Below, piece after piece: positions 1 to 10,079 of a stretch of DNA of 64,000 bases. Location of the stretch: positions 372,001 to 436,000 of the forward strand of contig NZ_JAHUXH010000001.1 in the NCBI RefSeq assembly GCF_019219825.1. Reading direction: 5' to 3'. This DNA comes from Streptomyces sp. TRM70350. Lineage in GTDB: Bacteria > Actinomycetota > Actinomycetes > Streptomycetales > Streptomycetaceae. The translations under genes and the position numbers were made by a program. Every line of letters starts with the position of its first letter. The first letter of the stretch is position 1. Below the pieces are notes generated by a model. It saw nothing but the letters and a program-made list of their open reading frames with translations. It did no database searches and was not told the origin of the DNA.

Positions 1-41
1 CCGTCGGGTGCCTGCCTGGACGGCCTCCTGTCTGACTCAGG

Positions 42-2294
<2,253 letters not shown>

Positions 2295-2303
2295 TCACGG
2301 TGC

Positions 2304-2738
2304 TCAGGAACTGCGGGTGGAACAGTCGGGGCACAGGCCCCAGTAGATGACCTCGGCCTCGTCGATCGAGAAGCCGTGGTTGTCGGACGCGGTCAGGCAG
2401 GGAGCCTCGCCGGTGGCGCAGTCGACGTCGGTGACGGTGCCGCAGGACCGGCACACGAGGTGGTGGTGGTTGTCCCCGACGCGGCCCTCGTAGCGGGCCG
2501 GGCTGCCCGCCGGTTCGATCCGGCGCACGAGTCCCGCCGCGGTCAGCGCGTGCAGGGCCTCGTACACCGCTTGCAGGGATATGTGGCCCACGCGATCGCG
2601 CACCCCTGATGCGATCGCCTCGACGCCCAGGTGGTCGCCCTCCCGGACGGTTTCGAGCAGTGCGACGCGGGCGGCCGTCACCCGCAGGCCGGCACCGCGC
2701 AGCTCGTCGGCGGTGGCCGGGTTCTGGGATGCGGTCAT
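2304..2738 (-). CDS. furA: Fur-family repressor (FurA/CatR type) of katG
   Basis: Metal-dependent DNA-binding repressor of 144 aa, the normal Fur length. The N-terminal winged helix contains LRVTAARVALLETV and ISLQAVYEALHALTAAGLV. The dimer and metal part has DNHHHLVCRSCG and a C-terminal CPDC, forming the two CxxC pairs of the structural zinc site. Its position directly upstream of katG on the same strand is the classical furA-katG arrangement of actinobacteria, in which the regulator represses itself and katG until peroxide oxidises it. FurA is inferred from context; PerR-like behaviour would look the same in sequence. Confidence 0.93.
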   Translation of the reverse strand: MTASQNPATADELRGAGLRVTAARVALLETVREGDHLGVEAIASGVRDRVGHISLQAVYEALHALTAAGLVRRIEPAGSPARYEGRVGDNHHHLVCRSCGTVTDVDCATGEAPCLTASDNHGFSIDEAEVIYWGLCPDCSTRSS

Positions 2739-2763
2739 GCCGCCGAACCTATCGCGATAAACA

Positions 2764-2789
2764 CGAACGGTTCAAGAAAACGAACGGTT
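2764..2789. promoter_or_regulatory. Candidate FurA operator upstream of furA-katG
   Basis: Two direct copies of CGAACGGTT lie at 2764-2772 and 2781-2789, starting 17 bp apart, in an AT-richer stretch 26-51 bp upstream of the furA start. Read on the minus strand they are AACCGTTCG repeats ahead of the start codon. The position suits autorepression. The repeat is seen; binding by the Fur protein is inferred. Confidence 0.5.
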
Positions 2790-2868
2790 AAATTTGGAGC
2801 CGCCCCAGGTGATGTCCGTCGCCCCGGTCTGGGTGCGGGTGGGCGGAGCGGTGGCAGCCGGCCGTGCG

Positions 2869-3288
2869 TCACCGCGCCGCGAGGGAGACCTCCGTCGCCT
2901 TGATCAGGGCGACTACGGGGGATCCGGGGGCAAGTCCCAGGTCGTCGACCGCGTCCCTGGTGATCGCGGACGTCAGCTCGCCGCCCTCCACGGAGACCTT
3001 GACGGAGGCCATCGCGCCGCCCGTGCCGACCCCCAGCACCGTGCCGCGCAGCCTGTTGCGGATGGACAGTCCGTCCACCGTGCCGGTGGCGAGGGCGACC
3101 TCCGTTGACTTGACGAGGGCGCGTACGGCGGACCCCTCCGCCAGCCCCAGGTCCCGTACCGCGTCCACGGTGATCGCCGCGGTGATGTCCTGCCCGCCGT
3201 CGAGACGGACCACGACGGCCGCCATGACCTCGCCGGGCGTGATGGCGGTGACGGTGCCGGGCAGCTGGTTGCGGATGCTCAGGGCCAT
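2869..3288 (-). CDS. Molybdate-binding Mop/TOBE-domain protein
   Basis: Small 139-aa protein made of two tandem TOBE (Mop) domains of about 65 residues. Each opens with SIRNxLxGTV and continues with VxVxGGxxxxxAIT and LGLAxGSxVxALIKxTEV. Such molbindins bind molybdate or tungstate in the cytoplasm for storage or delivery to cofactor synthesis. The ATG at 3288 is chosen over longer forms because GAGGTG lies about 7 nt upstream and homology begins at MALSIRNQLPG. No molybdate transporter is adjacent, so its partner is elsewhere in the genome. Confidence 0.88.
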   Translation of the reverse strand: MALSIRNQLPGTVTAITPGEVMAAVVVRLDGGQDITAAITVDAVRDLGLAEGSAVRALVKSTEVALATGTVDGLSIRNRLRGTVLGVGTGGAMASVKVSVEGGELTSAITRDAVDDLGLAPGSPVVALIKATEVSLAAR

Positions 3289-3458
3289 GGTGAAACACCT
3301 CAAAGGGGGAGAAATCGTGCTCGCTGCGCGCCCTACCGTAGCCCGGGGCACCCCGCAGTGTGACCCGCCCCACACCGGTGCCGTGGAACTCCGCCCGCAC
3401 CGCACCCGACTCCTGAACCGGCACGGCGTGAACCGAGTGACGCCGTGCGACGCGCGTC

Positions 3459-3752
3459 ATGAGCCTGCGCGACGGTGCGACTCACGCGTTTCGAGTAGCC
3501 GACCAGGTCATCGTGGCGAATGGCCCGGGCGCCAAGTACTTGGAGCAGCAGTACGTCAAGTACGACCAGGCCCGCTCCGCGGTCATCGAGACGGGCCCGG
3601 CCCCGGACGCCTCCGAGGGGCGATCGGCCACGACCGGCTCCGCGGACAGGACGATCAGAACACCGGCATCGGCACCAGGGGACGCTCTTCAACATCCCCT
3701 GGTCCAATTGCAGGGCCAGGATCCCCGCACGCCGCAAGAAGGCCCAGGCTGA
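3459..3752 (+). pseudogene. Unassigned gene remnant
   Basis: A short open frame. Its first half (FRVADQVIVANGPGAKY and the following KYDQARSAVIETGP) has coding-like composition and high third-position GC, but it turns into low-quality sequence that overlaps the DUF6300 remnant on the other strand. I do not recognise the family. It may be the stub of a deleted gene rather than a working protein. No clear ribosome binding site is visible. Confidence 0.25.
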
Positions 3753-4057
3753 ACACCAGCGCCTGACCGGGGTTCGGACAGACGTCGCGGCAGATGAGCT
3801 CGTACGGCGGCAGGTCGGCGTGCGTCTCGGCGGCGGGTGCGAAGGACCGTCCCCTGGCCTGCATGGTCTCCGCCTCGCAGTCCTCGAAGAGCTGCGCAGG
3901 TCCTCCGGGCGTCGGCCCGGGTCGTGGATCCGGTTGATGAGGGCATTCGGGGCGGGGCGGTGGGCCCACAGGCCGGGCACAGCTCCAGCCAGACCCCGGT
4001 CATCGCCGGTCCCTTCCAGCGCAGCAGCAGCTCCTGTGCGCACCGCGAGCAGGGCAC
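3655..4057 (-). pseudogene. DUF6300-like protein broken by two frameshifts
   Basis: The start MPCSRCAQELLLRWKGPAMT and ELCPAC in one frame match the zinc-ribbon-like N-terminus of Streptomyces DUF6300 proteins. The expected continuation AHRPAPNALINRIHDP is in a second frame, and AQLFEDCEAETMQ is in a third. Each junction (near 3965 and near 3895) is explained by loss of one base. The two CxxC motifs and the LFEDxExETM motif survive, so the decay is recent or reflects assembly indels. Function of the family is unknown to me. Confidence 0.65.
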
Positions 4058-4114
4058 TAGCGTCCTCTTGAGGCGGCAGAAGGAACCGTCGGTGCGGACC
4101 GGTCGCCCTGCCCG

Positions 4115-4630
4115 CTACAGCGGGATGCGCAGGTCGAGGATGGGCCCGGTGGCGTCGGCCGGCGTCGCGTGCAGTCTCTGCAGGACGTGGAGCATCGGCT
4201 TGTTGCTCGCAGCCACCGCGGCGGTCAGTGTGTGGTGACCCTCGCGGCGGGCCACGGTGGCCGCGTGTTCGGCGAGCGCGGTGCCGAGCCCCTTGGCCTG
4301 CCACGCGTCCTCGACCAGGATCGCGAGTTCTCCCACCCCTTGACGATCGGTGCGCATGACGTTGGTCATGGCGATGACGTGGTCCGCACGCTCGGCCGGA
4401 GTGGTCACCAGGGTGGTGCCGCTCTCCGGGTTGGACAAGTGGCGCCATTCGGCGGCTGAGAGCTGGGACTTGCCCGCGTGGTAACGCAGGGCTCGGCTGC
4501 CAGGTGAGCAGCGGCGGTGCAGTTGCTGGACCGGCCCCAGGTCGACGGGGGTTGCCTCCCGAGTCCGGGTGGCGGTGCCGTCGGTCAGGGTGATCGAGTG
4601 TGTGGCGTCTCGACAGCCGGCGTCGGGCAT
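4115..4630 (-). CDS. GNAT-family N-acetyltransferase
   Basis: 171-aa acetyltransferase fold using acetyl-CoA. The core reads VGELAILVEDAWQAKGLGTALAEHA, where QAKGLGTAL is the pyrophosphate-binding Q/RxxGxG/A loop, followed by LTAAVAASNKPML, the usual strand 5/helix region. The N-terminal part RALRYHAGKSQLSAAEW resembles acyltransferase-like domains found at the C-terminus of acyl-CoA synthetases. Substrate unknown. It stands alone, with no obvious operon partner. Confidence 0.85.
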   Translation of the reverse strand: MPDAGCRDATHSITLTDGTATRTREATPVDLGPVQQLHRRCSPGSRALRYHAGKSQLSAAEWRHLSNPESGTTLVTTPAERADHVIAMTNVMRTDRQGVGELAILVEDAWQAKGLGTALAEHAATVARREGHHTLTAAVAASNKPMLHVLQRLHATPADATGPILDLRIPL

Positions 4631-5197
4631 ACGACGTTCTCCTCACATTGCGATCGTGACTGCTGTGCCGCGGGTCCCGGGACGCAAGTGCGGCCTTGCT
4701 GCCGCAGAAGTCTTTTGCCTCCTCCGGGTCGGCTCAAGGGGGCTTTGCGTCATGTCGATCGCGCCCCGCTTATGTTGAATCACGCAGAGAAACGGAAATG
4801 TGAAGGAGTCGTGGCCGCTGTCGCCGCCGATGCTGAGCATGGCTGACGCCGCCGCCCAAGGACTTACACGAAAGGCCGCCCGGTCCTCGCAAGCAGGACA
4901 GGCCGAAGAACGTCCGCGCTTTGCGTAAGTGACCAACTTCTCCGCGCGGGTGGGCACATCCCTCGATCCGCTGGTGCACGGCATGAGGAGTTCTTCGACG
5001 CCGGTGCCGCCCGGGCCGGGGTCCGGGCCGGCTCCGCAGGGAGTACGTCGTCGCCCTCAGGAGTCGGCCCGCATGCCGTGCTCGTTCCGGCATATGCGTG
5101 TGGTCTGTATCACGCGTCTCGGATTGAGTCAGCGACACCACCGTTTTCCGTACCCACCGTTGACGACCGGACGCCGGATGCAAGGATGAGGGCCGTC
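4631..5197. other. Intergenic stretch without a supportable gene
   Basis: About 570 bp containing only overlapping short frames of poor coding quality on both strands. No family, RNA or clear promoter was recognised. The composition is less GC-rich around 4740-4810 than in the flanks, which may mark promoter sequence for unknown transcripts. Confidence 0.4.
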
Positions 5198-5896
5198 ATG
5201 ACTGTTGGGTGGTGTTCTCGCACGGTTCGGGCCGCGGTGTTCGCGGCCGTCTGTGTGCTGCTCGCCGCCCTGGGGCACGTGCTGATGTCCGGCAGTCATG
5301 TGCCGTGGTGGGTACTGGCGACCGGCGCCGCCGTGACCGGTGCCGCGGGCTGGGGGCTGGCCTGCCGGGAGCGCGGGCTGCCGTTGATCGTGACCGTCGT
5401 GGTCACCGCCCAGACGGCACTGCACACCGCCTTCTCGATCGCCCAGTCGGCGGCCGCGGAGCAGGACGTGGTCCACACCCACACGGGTGCCATGGGGCAC
5501 GGCATGTCGGCGTCGCACATGGGGGCCGCGCACATGGCGTCGATGCCCATGGGCTCGACGCACACCCACTCCATGGATGCCATTGATGTGGGCCATATTG
5601 GCGGCATGGGCCCCGTCATGGACGGCTCGTCCTCGTTCGGCATGCTCGCCGCCCACCTGCTGGCCGCGCTGCTGTGCGGCCTGTGGCTCGCACACGGCGA
5701 GCGCGCCGCGTTCCGCATCCTTCGCGCCGTGGCCGGATGGCTGGCGGCACCGCTGTGGCTGCCGCTCGCCGTGCCCGCCCCACCGCACCGCCCGCGACCC
5801 CGCCCGCGGCGCCGCAGGCCGGCGCGGTCACCGCGACGGCTGCTCCTCGTCCACGCGATCACCTCTCGGGGCCCGCCCCTGGGGACCGCTGTCTGA
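5198..5896 (+). CDS. Met/His-rich polytopic membrane protein, probably copper-related
   Basis: 232-aa membrane protein. Hydrophobic segments lie near residues 8-27, 32-50, 57-76 and 150-170. Between the third and fourth is a loop of about 60 residues packed with Met and His (GAMGHGMSASHMGAAHM, SMPMGSTHTHSM), the usual composition of copper-binding loops. The C-terminus is Pro/Arg rich. The start at 5198 follows GATGAGG; a longer form from 5186 is possible. It precedes an ECF sigma factor on the same strand. Copper is an inference from the ligands; no known domain was recognised. Confidence 0.7.
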   Translation: MTVGWCSRTVRAAVFAAVCVLLAALGHVLMSGSHVPWWVLATGAAVTGAAGWGLACRERGLPLIVTVVVTAQTALHTAFSIAQSAAAEQDVVHTHTGAMGHGMSASHMGAAHMASMPMGSTHTHSMDAIDVGHIGGMGPVMDGSSSFGMLAAHLLAALLCGLWLAHGERAAFRILRAVAGWLAAPLWLPLAVPAPPHRPRPRPRRRRPARSPRRLLLVHAITSRGPPLGTAV

Positions 5897-6073
5897 CGAC
5901 AGCCGGTAACCCGAGGCAGCCGTACGCGCCTCGGGCCACGGTCGTACGCCCGCGCAGGCCCTCCGACGCCGCGCAGGACGCCGTACGGCCGACTCCCCAC
6001 TCACCGGATCCCGGACCGCACGCGCGCCCACGCGCCGCCGGTCGGGATCCCGGATGACCGAGAAGGACACCAG

Positions 6074-6700
6074 GTGATCACTTCTGCCCTGCCCGCCCCA
6101 CGGGAGAGAACCGAGGGCGACGGGAAAGCCGCCGACCACGCCGACGACTCGATAACGGCCTGGGCGCTGGCCGCCCGCGCCGGTGACCCGGACGCCGTCG
6201 ACCACTTCGTCCGCGCCCTGCATCGCGATGTCCTGCGCTACGTCGCCCATCTGTGCGGCGATCCGCAGGCCGTCGACGACCTGGCGCAGGACACGTTCCT
6301 GCGGGCGCTCGGCAGCCTGCACCGGTTCGAGGGCCGCTCCTCCGCGCGGGCCTGGCTGCTGTCGATCGCGCGCCGCGCGGTGATCGACAGCTATCGGTAC
6401 GCCGCCGCCCGGCCGCGCCCGAGCGACGTACCGGACTGGCGGCTGGCCGTGGAACTGGCCCAGCCGCGCGACCTGCCCGGCTTCGACGACGGCATCGCCC
6501 TGCTCGACCTGCTGGCCGCTCTGCCCGAGGAGCGCCGGGAGGCCTTCGTCCTCACCCAGCTGCTCGGGCTGCCGTACGCGGAGGCCGCCGCACTGAGCGA
6601 CTGCCCGGTCGGCACGGTCCGGTCCCGCGTGAACCGGGCCCGCGCCACGCTCATCGACCTGCTCGCGGCGGCGGACGAGCCGGCCGTGCTCGTCGCCTGA
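6074..6700 (+). CDS. ECF-family RNA polymerase sigma factor (SigC-like)
   Basis: 208-aa alternative sigma factor. Region 2 is visible as VLRYVAHLCGDPQAVDDLAQDTFLRAL with RAWLLSIARRAVID. Region 4 includes LPEERREAFVLTQLLGLPYAEAA and the recognition helix CPVGTVRSRVNRARATL. GTG start with AAGGA 7 nt upstream. It resembles SigC-type sigma factors that lack an adjacent anti-sigma gene. The upstream Met/His-rich membrane protein is the likely co-regulated or sensing partner. A strong terminator follows. Confidence 0.92.
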   Translation: MITSALPAPRERTEGDGKAADHADDSITAWALAARAGDPDAVDHFVRALHRDVLRYVAHLCGDPQAVDDLAQDTFLRALGSLHRFEGRSSARAWLLSIARRAVIDSYRYAAARPRPSDVPDWRLAVELAQPRDLPGFDDGIALLDLLAALPEERREAFVLTQLLGLPYAEAAALSDCPVGTVRSRVNRARATLIDLLAAADEPAVLVA

Positions 6701-6703
6701 CCG

Positions 6704-6739
6704 ACGGAAGGGTGCCGGACCCGGCCGGCACCCTTCCGT
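6704..6739. terminator. Bidirectional terminator hairpin
   Basis: A perfect 15-bp stem, ACGGAAGGGTGCCGG pairing with CCGGCACCCTTCCGT across a 6-nt loop, lies between the convergent sigma factor and methyltransferase genes, immediately after the sigma stop codon. Confidence 0.8.
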
Positions 6740-6769
6740 TCGCACCCCGAAATCGGCCTGCTGACCCGG

Positions 6770-7597
6770 TCAGGGAAGCCGTACGAGACTGATCCGGTAC
6801 TTCTCCACCTGCGGCAACCGCTGCTCCGCGAGGCCGCTGAGCATCTCCTGGTGGGCGGCGGGCAGTTCGTCGAACATCGCGGCCGGGAGGCTGCTGAGGG
6901 TGTGGGAGGCGAGGAGGCGGGCGCCCGGCCGCCAGTCGGTGAGTTCGGCCGGGTCCGCGCAGGACCACTGCATCCGCGCGTCGACCTTGCTCAGCGCGTC
7001 GTGCTGGTCCTGGGTGGCGACGAGCTCGGGGCCGGCGGTGTCCAGGGCCAGCAGGGAGCCGGGGAAGCGGTCGGCGAGCAGGTCGACGACCGCGCGGACC
7101 TGCTCCGCCGTCAGGAAGGGCAGCACCGCCTCGGCGGCGAAGAAGTACGGTCGGTCCGACCGCGCGGCCACGGCGTCGGCCCACGCCTCGTCCGTCACCG
7201 ACGCGGCGAGCATCGTGCGGCGCGGGGTGTCGGTGAAGAGGGCTCGGCGCAGCTCGATCACGTCGGGCAGGTCGAGGTCGAACCAGCGGGCGCGGCCGTT
7301 GTCGACGCGCTCGTACCGGGTGTTGAGGCCCGTGCCGAGCTCGACGACGGTGCCGTCGGGATGCTCGGCCAGGAAGTCGGCCACCCACCGGTCGAACAGA
7401 CTGGTGCGCAGCACCGTGCCGATCAGGCTCGGCAGGTTGTCGAAGCGGGAGAAGTCGTAGTCGATCGACGCGACGATCTCCTCCGCCCGGGCGTCACGCA
7501 GCGCGGCGTCCTTCTTGCGGTTCTCCACCGCCCGGCCGTACAGCGGGATGAGCAGGGTCTCCTGGACCGTGCCCAGACGTACACCGTGCTCTGTCAT
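6770..7597 (-). CDS. Class I SAM-dependent methyltransferase, LCM (leucine carboxyl methyltransferase) family
   Basis: 275-aa methyltransferase of the LCMT/PPM1-related group common in actinobacteria. The SAM site is GTVVELGTGLNTRYERVDN, followed by WFDLDLPDVIELRR and the later FFAAEAVLPFL motif. Members act on small molecules or natural-product intermediates; the substrate here is unknown. It ends against the sigma-factor terminator and has its own promoter region downstream of the CobW terminator. Confidence 0.88.
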   Translation of the reverse strand: MTEHGVRLGTVQETLLIPLYGRAVENRKKDAALRDARAEEIVASIDYDFSRFDNLPSLIGTVLRTSLFDRWVADFLAEHPDGTVVELGTGLNTRYERVDNGRARWFDLDLPDVIELRRALFTDTPRRTMLAASVTDEAWADAVAARSDRPYFFAAEAVLPFLTAEQVRAVVDLLADRFPGSLLALDTAGPELVATQDQHDALSKVDARMQWSCADPAELTDWRPGARLLASHTLSSLPAAMFDELPAAHQEMLSGLAEQRLPQVEKYRISLVRLP

Positions 7598-7623
7598 GAC
7601 AGCCTCCCCATTCGGTGTCCGTA

Positions 7624-7666
7624 CCGGGTCGGGCGGCGCCGTGGCTGCGTCCGCCGCCCGACCCGG
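7624..7666 (-). terminator. Terminator of the rpmF-CobW transcription unit
   Basis: 15-bp inverted repeat CCGGGTCGGGCGGCG with CGCCGCCCGACCCGG around a 13-nt loop. It begins 5 nt beyond the CobW stop codon and lies upstream of the methyltransferase start. Confidence 0.7.
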
Positions 7667-7670
7667 GGTC

Positions 7671-8843
7671 TCAGGCCCCGGCCGCCGCCGCGGGGTGTTC
7701 GTGCTCGCAGGTGTCGTCGATGCCGTAGGTGTCCCAGGCCGGGAACGGGTCGTCGGACGGCGGTTCCTCGCCCTCGCGCAGCAGACAGGCGGCCAGCGCC
7801 GAGTGCAGGGCGTCGGGCTTCAAGTCCGTGCCGATGAAGACCAGTTCCTGGGCGTACGGGGCGTCGTGGTCGCGTGCGGCGGACGGTTCGAAGCGGGCGA
7901 CGGAGCCCGCCTGCGACCACAGGCCCGTCACCCGCGGGCGGCTGGCCAGGGTGAAGAAGCCCTTGGAGCGCAGGACGCGGCCGTGGTCGCCGCCGTCCAG
8001 CCGCTCTGTCACGAAGGTCCACAACCGGCCGGGGTGGAAGGGCAGTTCCGCACGGAAGACGGTGGAGGAGATGCCGTACTCCTCCGTCTCCGGAACGTGG
8101 TCGCCGTTCAGCTCCCGGACCCAGCCCGGCGCCTGCTGGGCGCGGTCCAGGTCGAACAGGCCGGTGTCCAGGACCTCGTGGAGGTCCACACGGCCGTGCG
8201 TGGCGGGGACGACGCGGGCGGCGGGGTTGAGCCGCGCGAGGGTCGCCCGCAGCCGGTCGGCGGTGGTGGCGTCGACGAGGTCGAGCTTGTTCAGCACGAT
8301 CACGTCCGCGAACTCGACCTGGTCGATCAGCAGATCGCTGACGGTGCGTTCGTCGTCCTCGTACTGGTCGAGGCCGCGCTCCACCAGTTCGTCGCCGCTG
8401 TCCAGCTCGGTCAGGAAGTTGGCGGCGTCGACCACGGTGACCATGGTGTCGAGGCGGGCGAGGTCGCCGAGGGTGGCGCCGTCGTCGCGGGCGAAGGCGA
8501 AGGTGGCGGCGACGGGCATCGGTTCCGAGATGCCCGAGCTTTCGATGAGGAGATGGTCGAAGCGCCCCTCACGGGCCAGCCGGTCGACCTCCTCCAGCAG
8601 GTCGTCGCGCAGGGTGCAGCAGATGCAGCCGTTGGTCATCTCGACCAGCCGCTCCTCCGTCCGCGACAGGGCGGCCTCGCCGCCGCGCACCAGCGCCGCG
8701 TCGATGTTGATCTCGCTCATGTCGTTGACGATCACGGCGACACGCAGCCCCTCGCGGTTGGCGAGGACGTGGTTGAGCAGCGTGGTCTTGCCCGCCCCGA
8801 GGAATCCGGACAGGACGGTGACGGGCAGTCGGTCGTACGGCAT
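7671..8843 (-). CDS. CobW/COG0523 G3E GTPase, zinc metallochaperone type
   Basis: 390-aa GTPase. Walker A is [12 protein letters not shown] (residues 12-23). The metal-binding CxCC motif is NGCICCTLR (Cys73, Cys75, Cys76). Switch and base motifs include ESSGISEP and VLNKLDLVD. The C-terminal CobW domain ends in a His/Glu tail ([10 protein letters not shown]). COG0523 members hand zinc or other metals to client proteins. The gene 7 bp upstream encodes a cysteine-free L32, and a candidate Zur site precedes that gene, so a zinc-starvation role is the best reading rather than cobalamin synthesis. Confidence 0.9.
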   Translation of the reverse strand: MPYDRLPVTVLSGFLGAGKTTLLNHVLANREGLRVAVIVNDMSEINIDAALVRGGEAALSRTEERLVEMTNGCICCTLRDDLLEEVDRLAREGRFDHLLIESSGISEPMPVAATFAFARDDGATLGDLARLDTMVTVVDAANFLTELDSGDELVERGLDQYEDDERTVSDLLIDQVEFADVIVLNKLDLVDATTADRLRATLARLNPAARVVPATHGRVDLHEVLDTGLFDLDRAQQAPGWVRELNGDHVPETEEYGISSTVFRAELPFHPGRLWTFVTERLDGGDHGRVLRSKGFFTLASRPRVTGLWSQAGSVARFEPSAARDHDAPYAQELVFIGTDLKPDALHSALAACLLREGEEPPSDDPFPAWDTYGIDDTCEHEHPAAAAGA

Positions 8844-8850
8844 CCGCTGC

Positions 8851-9021
8851 TCAGCCCTCGGGGCGCAGCAGTCCGCGCTCGTACGCCTTGACCAGGTGCT
8901 GCGGCACGAGGTGGCGGATGCCCTCGATCGTGAGCGGCACCAGCTGCGGGGTGCTCGCCTTCCACTGGGCGCGGCGGTGACGGGTGTTGCTGCGGGACAT
9001 CTTCCGCTTGGGGACAGCCAT
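8851..9021 (-). CDS. rpmF: 50S ribosomal protein L32, zinc-independent (C-) paralogue
   Basis: A 56-aa gene starting [20 protein letters not shown], the L32 signature. The C-terminal half ([20 protein letters not shown]) lacks all four zinc-ligand cysteines of the standard form. Such C- paralogues replace the zinc-containing protein in ribosomes during zinc starvation and free zinc. The ATG is preceded by GAAGGA. It is transcribed with the CobW gene 7 bp downstream. The gene is too short for common ORF cut-offs. Confidence 0.93.
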   Translation of the reverse strand: MAVPKRKMSRSNTRHRRAQWKASTPQLVPLTIEGIRHLVPQHLVKAYERGLLRPEG

Positions 9022-9061
9022 GGAACGTCCTTCCTCGGTGCGCTTGCACCGCAGACGCTAC

Positions 9062-9080
9062 ATGAAAACGGATCCCATTA
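9062..9080. promoter_or_regulatory. Candidate Zur operator in a divergent promoter
   Basis: ATGAAAACGGATCCCATTA is an imperfect inverted repeat (half-sites ATGAAAAC and AATGGGAT). It resembles actinobacterial Zur boxes of the form TGAAAACG-N-TTTCA. It lies between the L32 gene and the His-rich protein gene and could serve both. The sequence is seen; Zur binding is inferred from the gene content. Confidence 0.55.
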
Positions 9081-9217
9081 CTAAATGTCGGCTCGCGCCG
9101 GGTTGAGGAACCCTTGACCGTGACGTGGGTGTGCGATGGGGGCGACAAGGAGCAGGATTCAGTCAGCGGCGCAAAAGCGTCGAACGCGGCCGGCCGACTC
9201 GGCGAGAAGAGGTATCC

Positions 9218-9514
9218 ATGACCACCGCGCACGCATCTCACCCCGATCACACCCACCAGCACGGCGAGGGCTGCGGCCATGTCGCGGTCCCGCACGCGGA
9301 CCATGTGGACTACGCGCACGACGGCCATCTGCACCGGCTGCACGACGACCACGTCGACGAGTGCGAGCCCGCGGAACACGCGACCCACGACGACCACCCC
9401 CACGAGCACGGTGAGGGCTGCGGCCATGTGGCCGTGCCGCACGGTGACCACGTCGACTACGTGCACGACGGCCACCGCCACGCCACGCACGACGGTCACT
9501 GGGACGACCACTGA
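9218..9514 (+). CDS. Histidine-rich metal-binding protein with an internal repeat
   Basis: 98-aa soluble protein in which more than a quarter of residues are His. It is built of two near-identical blocks, each carrying HxHGEGCGHVAVPH followed by DHVDYxHDGHxH. It has no signal peptide, so it probably acts in the cytoplasm as a zinc buffer or chaperone. The ATG at 9218 follows GAGAAGAGG. It diverges from the L32-CobW operon across the candidate Zur box, which suggests co-induction at low zinc. Similar repeats occur in actinobacterial zinc-regulated proteins; no enzymatic domain is present. Confidence 0.75.
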   Translation: MTTAHASHPDHTHQHGEGCGHVAVPHADHVDYAHDGHLHRLHDDHVDECEPAEHATHDDHPHEHGEGCGHVAVPHGDHVDYVHDGHRHATHDGHWDDH

Positions 9515-9535
9515 GTCGCCGCCCCGCCGTCGGCC

Positions 9536-9973
9536 TCACCGGCGTACGCGAGCCCGTTTCTCGCGCGGTGGGCGGATGAACTGCAGCTGAAGCGCCACCG
9601 CCGGCTCGGCCAGGCCGGGCCCGCCCGCGGCGGCCCAGTCGATCAGGTCGCCGGTGCAGTCGTCGTCCATGGCGAATCCCACCCAGACCGCGCGGGCTCC
9701 GGCCCGCCGTGCGGCGGTCGACGGCTGTACGACGACCACGTTGGCCTGGTCGCAGGGGCCGAGGCAGTCCGTCGTACGGACGGCGAACCCACCTCCCGAG
9801 TCCGCGGCGGCGGCCCGCAGCCGGTCCAGCTGCCAGGCGTGGTCGGTGCCTGGGTGCTTGCGCCCGTTGCCGCAGCAGCAGCCCCGGCACACGACGAGGG
9901 TGCAGGGCTGTTGCGTGGTTCGCAGCACGGAGCGGGGGCCGGGGACCGGCGCTCGGCGCTTCGGCGCGGTCAC
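9536..9973 (-). CDS. (2Fe-2S) thioredoxin-like ferredoxin
   Basis: 145-aa protein of the thioredoxin-like ferredoxin fold. Cluster cysteines appear in LVVCRGCCCGNGRKHPG and TTDCLGPCDQANVVVV, the two-loop arrangement of this family. Such proteins pass electrons in unknown reactions and often lie near metal or cobalamin genes. GTG at 9973 is preferred (TGGAG 7 nt upstream); a longer reading exists but has non-homologous Arg-rich sequence. It may belong with the metal module to its left, although it points the opposite way from the His-rich gene. Confidence 0.82.
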   Translation of the reverse strand: MTAPKRRAPVPGPRSVLRTTQQPCTLVVCRGCCCGNGRKHPGTDHAWQLDRLRAAAADSGGGFAVRTTDCLGPCDQANVVVVQPSTAARRAGARAVWVGFAMDDDCTGDLIDWAAAGGPGLAEPAVALQLQFIRPPREKRARVRR

Positions 9974-10079
9974 GTCGGACTCCACTGGAGGGCAGCCGCC
10001 CCGCCGAGGCCGACGTCGTGGAGCACTGGGTCGGCCGGATCGCCGCCGACACCGCAACCACCGCCGTCGAAACGCATCC

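Noticed and set aside
4643..5183. Genes in the 4631-5197 gap
   Set aside because: Overlapping frames on both strands have no domain, poor starts and inconsistent third-position GC.
7671..8843. CobW protein as part of cobalamin synthesis with cobK and cobF
   Set aside because: It is 20 kb away and operonic with a zinc-free L32 gene; the CxCC motif and His-rich neighbour point to zinc.
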